Assembly: GCA_937902455.1 (NCBI GenBank)
Contig: CALELI010000130.1
Coordinates: 1 to 25,611, forward strand
From: an uncultured Prevotellaceae bacterium
Lineage (GTDB): Bacteria > Bacteroidota > Bacteroidia > Bacteroidales > Bacteroidaceae
Length of the DNA stretch: 25,611 nucleotides
Direction of reading: 5' to 3'
Below, in pieces: positions 23,460-25,611 of this stretch. A program made the translations under genes and the position numbers. Within the stretch, counting starts at the first letter, position 1; every line of letters starts with the position of its first letter. The notes under the pieces are model-generated. The model ran no database searches and was not told the origin of the DNA. It saw nothing but the letters and a program-made list of their open reading frames with translations.

Positions 23460-25611
23460 ATGGACAAAGGTCGTAAGTTGAATGGAAAAGTAAGACTTGG
23501 ACTCGTGATTATCGTATTGATAATCATGGGTATTCGTTGTATTGCCTCATTGAGAGACAATACGACAGCTTATCCTTCAACCCTCAACTCTGTTCCTGAA
23601 CTGGTTGCCGAGAATGCCGAAGTAGTCGAATGGCAACCTTCATCTGCATCTGCACCTATTGATACTACAATTCACAGAAATGTGAAGAAAACTGACTATC
23701 CGAATGGTGAGCATTCGGAGGATTTTACCTTTGACCTGAAAGACCCTGAAAACCTGAAACCAGACACTGCTGTGTATGATGAAAAGGCTGGTATGTACAG
23801 GGTTGGAACCAAGCTGGGGGATAATTTCCTCAGTGCTCCTTACCTGATGTCTCCGCTCGACTACATGAAATGGAACGAGCGTTCGGAGATGAATCGCTAT
23901 TTCAAGTCGCGCAACGACTCTCTGGTGGTGAGAAAGGGTACAAACAAGTTTGATTTCCTCGACATGCAGTTTGATCTCGGACCTGCAGAGAAAATCTTTG
24001 GTCCTGGGGGAGTTAGGATTAAGACGAACGGTAGCGCTGAACTGAAATTCGGCTATAACTACAAGTACACCGATAATCCATCGCTCTCGGAAAGGAACAG
24101 GAAACAGGCAAACTTCGACTTTGACGAAAAAATCAACATGAATGTCCAGGCAAGTGTCGGTGATAAGATGAACTTCGACATCAAGTACAATACCGAGGCT
24201 GTCTTTGGATATGATGCAAAAAATCTAAAGCTTAGTTACGAGGGAAAAGAGGATGAAATTGTGAAGTTATTGGAAGGCGGTAATGTTTCGTTCCCGTCAA
24301 ATAACTCGCTGGTTAGAGGCGCACAAACTCTGTTCGGTATCAGGACAGACCTTCAGTTTGGAAAGTTGAAACTGCAGACTGTAGTGTCGCAGAAAAAGTC
24401 ACAGTCAAAGTCGGTGTCATCAAGGGGCGGTGCACAGTTGACTACGTTCGAAATTCAGGCTTACGACTACGATGAGAACCGTCATTTTTACATGGCTCAT
24501 TTCTTCCACGATAACTACGACAGGTTCTGCGCAAATCTGCCGACTATCACTTCTGGTGTGACAATTAATCGTGTGGAGGTGTGGGTCACAAATACTGGTG
24601 GTGCAACGGAAAATACGCGTAATATCATTGGTTTCGTAGACCTCGCCGAGAATCAGAAGGTAAGAGACGAACGCTGGCTCAATGGTGGTACTGCCTACCC
24701 GCAGAATGCATCAAATGCCTTGTACCGTCAACTTGCCGCTAACGAGGCGATAAGGTACATGGACTCTGCCAGTGAACCGCTTGAGGCTCTGGGACTTCAG
24801 GGTGGTGTGGACTATGAGAAGATAGAGAATGCACGTCTGCTCTCTTCTTCGGAATATACCTTAAATAAGTACTTAGGATATATCTCGCTCTCGAGTACCC
24901 TTCAGCCAAATCAGGTGCTTGCAGTGGCTTACGAATACACTTACGGCGGACAGACTTACCAGGTGGGTGAGTTCTCGGCAGACATCAAGGACAACGACAA
25001 GGCCCTGTATGTGAAACTCCTGAAGAATACCACGAACTCTCCTGAAATCATGAACTGGAGACTGATGATGAAGAATGTCTACTCGCTGAATACTCAGAGT
25101 TTGCAGAAGGATAAGTTCAAGCTGGACATTAAATACCTTTGTGACACAACCGGTGTGGCTATGTCATTCATCCCGGAAGATAAGTTCAAGCAGACAACTC
25201 TCCTGAAAATGATGAATCTTGACCGTCTGGATGACAACGAGAAGACTAATCCTAACGGTAAGTACGACTATGTCGAGGGCTACACGGTGCAGAGCAGGAA
25301 CGGCCGTATCGTATTCCCTGTGGCAGAACCGTTCGGTGAATGGCTGGCAAAGCAACTCGGAAGTGATGAACTGGCGGAGAAATACTGTTACTACGAACTT
25401 TATAATTCCACTAAGACTGTTGCGAAACGAGTTGCCGAAAAGGCCAAGTTCAGTATGACAGGTGAGTTCAAGGGTAGCTCAGGTGGCGAAATCTACCTTG
25501 GAAGTTCGAATGTGCCGAGAGGCTCTGTAGTGGTGACTGCCGGTGGCGTGACCGGTAACATCTATGAAGTTATCGCCGCGAACGTCGACACGCTGACTTT
25601 GATGTCCTACA
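23460..25611 (+). CDS. sprA: T9SS translocon protein SprA (Sov), 3' part outside window
   Basis: SprA forms the very large outer-membrane barrel through which type IX cargo leaves the cell. The frame is open from ATG 23460 to the right edge, 717 codons, roughly the first third of the family's usual length of about 2,400 residues. A membrane or signal segment lies at about residues 10-28 (KVRLGLVIIVLIIMGIRCIA). Family features follow: LGDNFLSAPYLMSPLDYMKW, then a string of barrel strands with regular aromatic spacing (GSAELKFGYNYKYTDNP, NMNVQASVGDKMNFDIKYN, LKLSYEGKEDEIVKLLEGGNVSFPSNNSL). The stretch RGAQTLFGIRTDLQFGKLK is highly characteristic. Its partner Plug is encoded at 7070-8341, so the two T9SS genes are about 15 kb apart on opposite strands. 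The leader contains two large hairpins. Family assignment is secure. Confidence 0.94.
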   Translation, partial: MDKGRKLNGKVRLGLVIIVLIIMGIRCIASLRDNTTAYPSTLNSVPELVAENAEVVEWQPSSASAPIDTTIHRNVKKTDYPNGEHSEDFTFDLKDPENLKPDTAVYDEKAGMYRVGTKLGDNFLSAPYLMSPLDYMKWNERSEMNRYFKSRNDSLVVRKGTNKFDFLDMQFDLGPAEKIFGPGGVRIKTNGSAELKFGYNYKYTDNPSLSERNRKQANFDFDEKINMNVQASVGDKMNFDIKYNTEAVFGYDAKNLKLSYEGKEDEIVKLLEGGNVSFPSNNSLVRGAQTLFGIRTDLQFGKLKLQTVVSQKKSQSKSVSSRGGAQLTTFEIQAYDYDENRHFYMAHFFHDNYDRFCANLPTITSGVTINRVEVWVTNTGGATENTRNIIGFVDLAENQKVRDERWLNGGTAYPQNASNALYRQLAANEAIRYMDSASEPLEALGLQGGVDYEKIENARLLSSSEYTLNKYLGYISLSSTLQPNQVLAVAYEYTYGGQTYQVGEFSADIKDNDKALYVKLLKNTTNSPEIMNWRLMMKNVYSLNTQSLQKDKFKLDIKYLCDTTGVAMSFIPEDKFKQTTLLKMMNLDRLDDNEKTNPNGKYDYVEGYTVQSRNGRIVFPVAEPFGEWLAKQLGSDELAEKYCYYELYNSTKTVAKRVAEKAKFSMTGEFKGSSGGEIYLGSSNVPRGSVVVTAGGVTGNIYEVIAANVDTLTLMSY

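Overview
The window looks like chromosomal DNA of a Bacteroidota member, most likely a Prevotella-type gut or oral anaerobe. Three things point there. Many genes are preceded by the Bacteroidota -7 promoter element TAnnTTTG, with little sign of Shine-Dalgarno sites. Two type IX secretion system (T9SS) genes, a Plug/DUF5103 protein and SprA, are present. The other proteins also read as Bacteroidota forms: a golvesin-domain 'xanthan lyase-like' amidase, UxaB/UxaC, an OmpP1/FadL porin and a GH28 pectinase. The genus is an inference; no rRNA or tRNA gene is visible.

Layout, left to right. Positions 1-1346 (minus) hold a MATE exporter cut by the left edge, then 1460-1999 (minus) an HD-domain phosphohydrolase. 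A compact inverted-repeat element of about 200 bp (2018-2215, MITE-like) sits directly upstream of the HD gene. A long minus-strand set follows, transcribed as uxaB, uxaC, T9SS plug, golvesin-type amidase, ygiQ (11236 down to 2277), with overlaps or very short gaps throughout. galE (minus) comes next, divergent from an MltF-like lytic transglycosylase lipoprotein (plus). The plus strand then carries a secreted GH28 polygalacturonase, NADP-type glutamate dehydrogenase and an OmpP1/FadL outer-membrane protein. This is met head-on by a minus-strand operon pdxJ, DJ-1/PfpI, ispD, whose genes all overlap. Divergent from pdxJ are nadK and an ABC exporter. A 642-bp non-coding stretch (22818-23459), rich in dyad symmetry, precedes sprA, which is cut by the right edge.

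How the genes fit together. GH28, UxaC and UxaB form part of a pectin/galacturonate pathway: polygalacturonate to galacturonate to tagaturonate to altronate. The later steps are not in the window. Plug and SprA are partners in the T9SS translocon, and two peptidoglycan-active enzymes (the amidase and the MltF-like transglycosylase) lie in the same neighbourhood. PdxJ and IspD both draw on the 1-deoxyxylulose-5-phosphate pool, with a DJ-1-type protein encoded between them.

Most of the window is ordinary core and metabolic gene content. The parts that known families do not explain are non-coding. The first is the region before sprA: a helically spaced series of AGTACTC motifs followed by two large nested hairpins built on short tandem units with TA-repeat loops. 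The second is a class of short tandem repeats that contain the upstream gene's stop codon at three separate gene junctions. The MITE-like element, an apparently leaderless promoter for GH28 and a tightly abutting divergent nadK/pdxJ promoter pair are also worth checking. I did not find a convincing new defence or mobile system.
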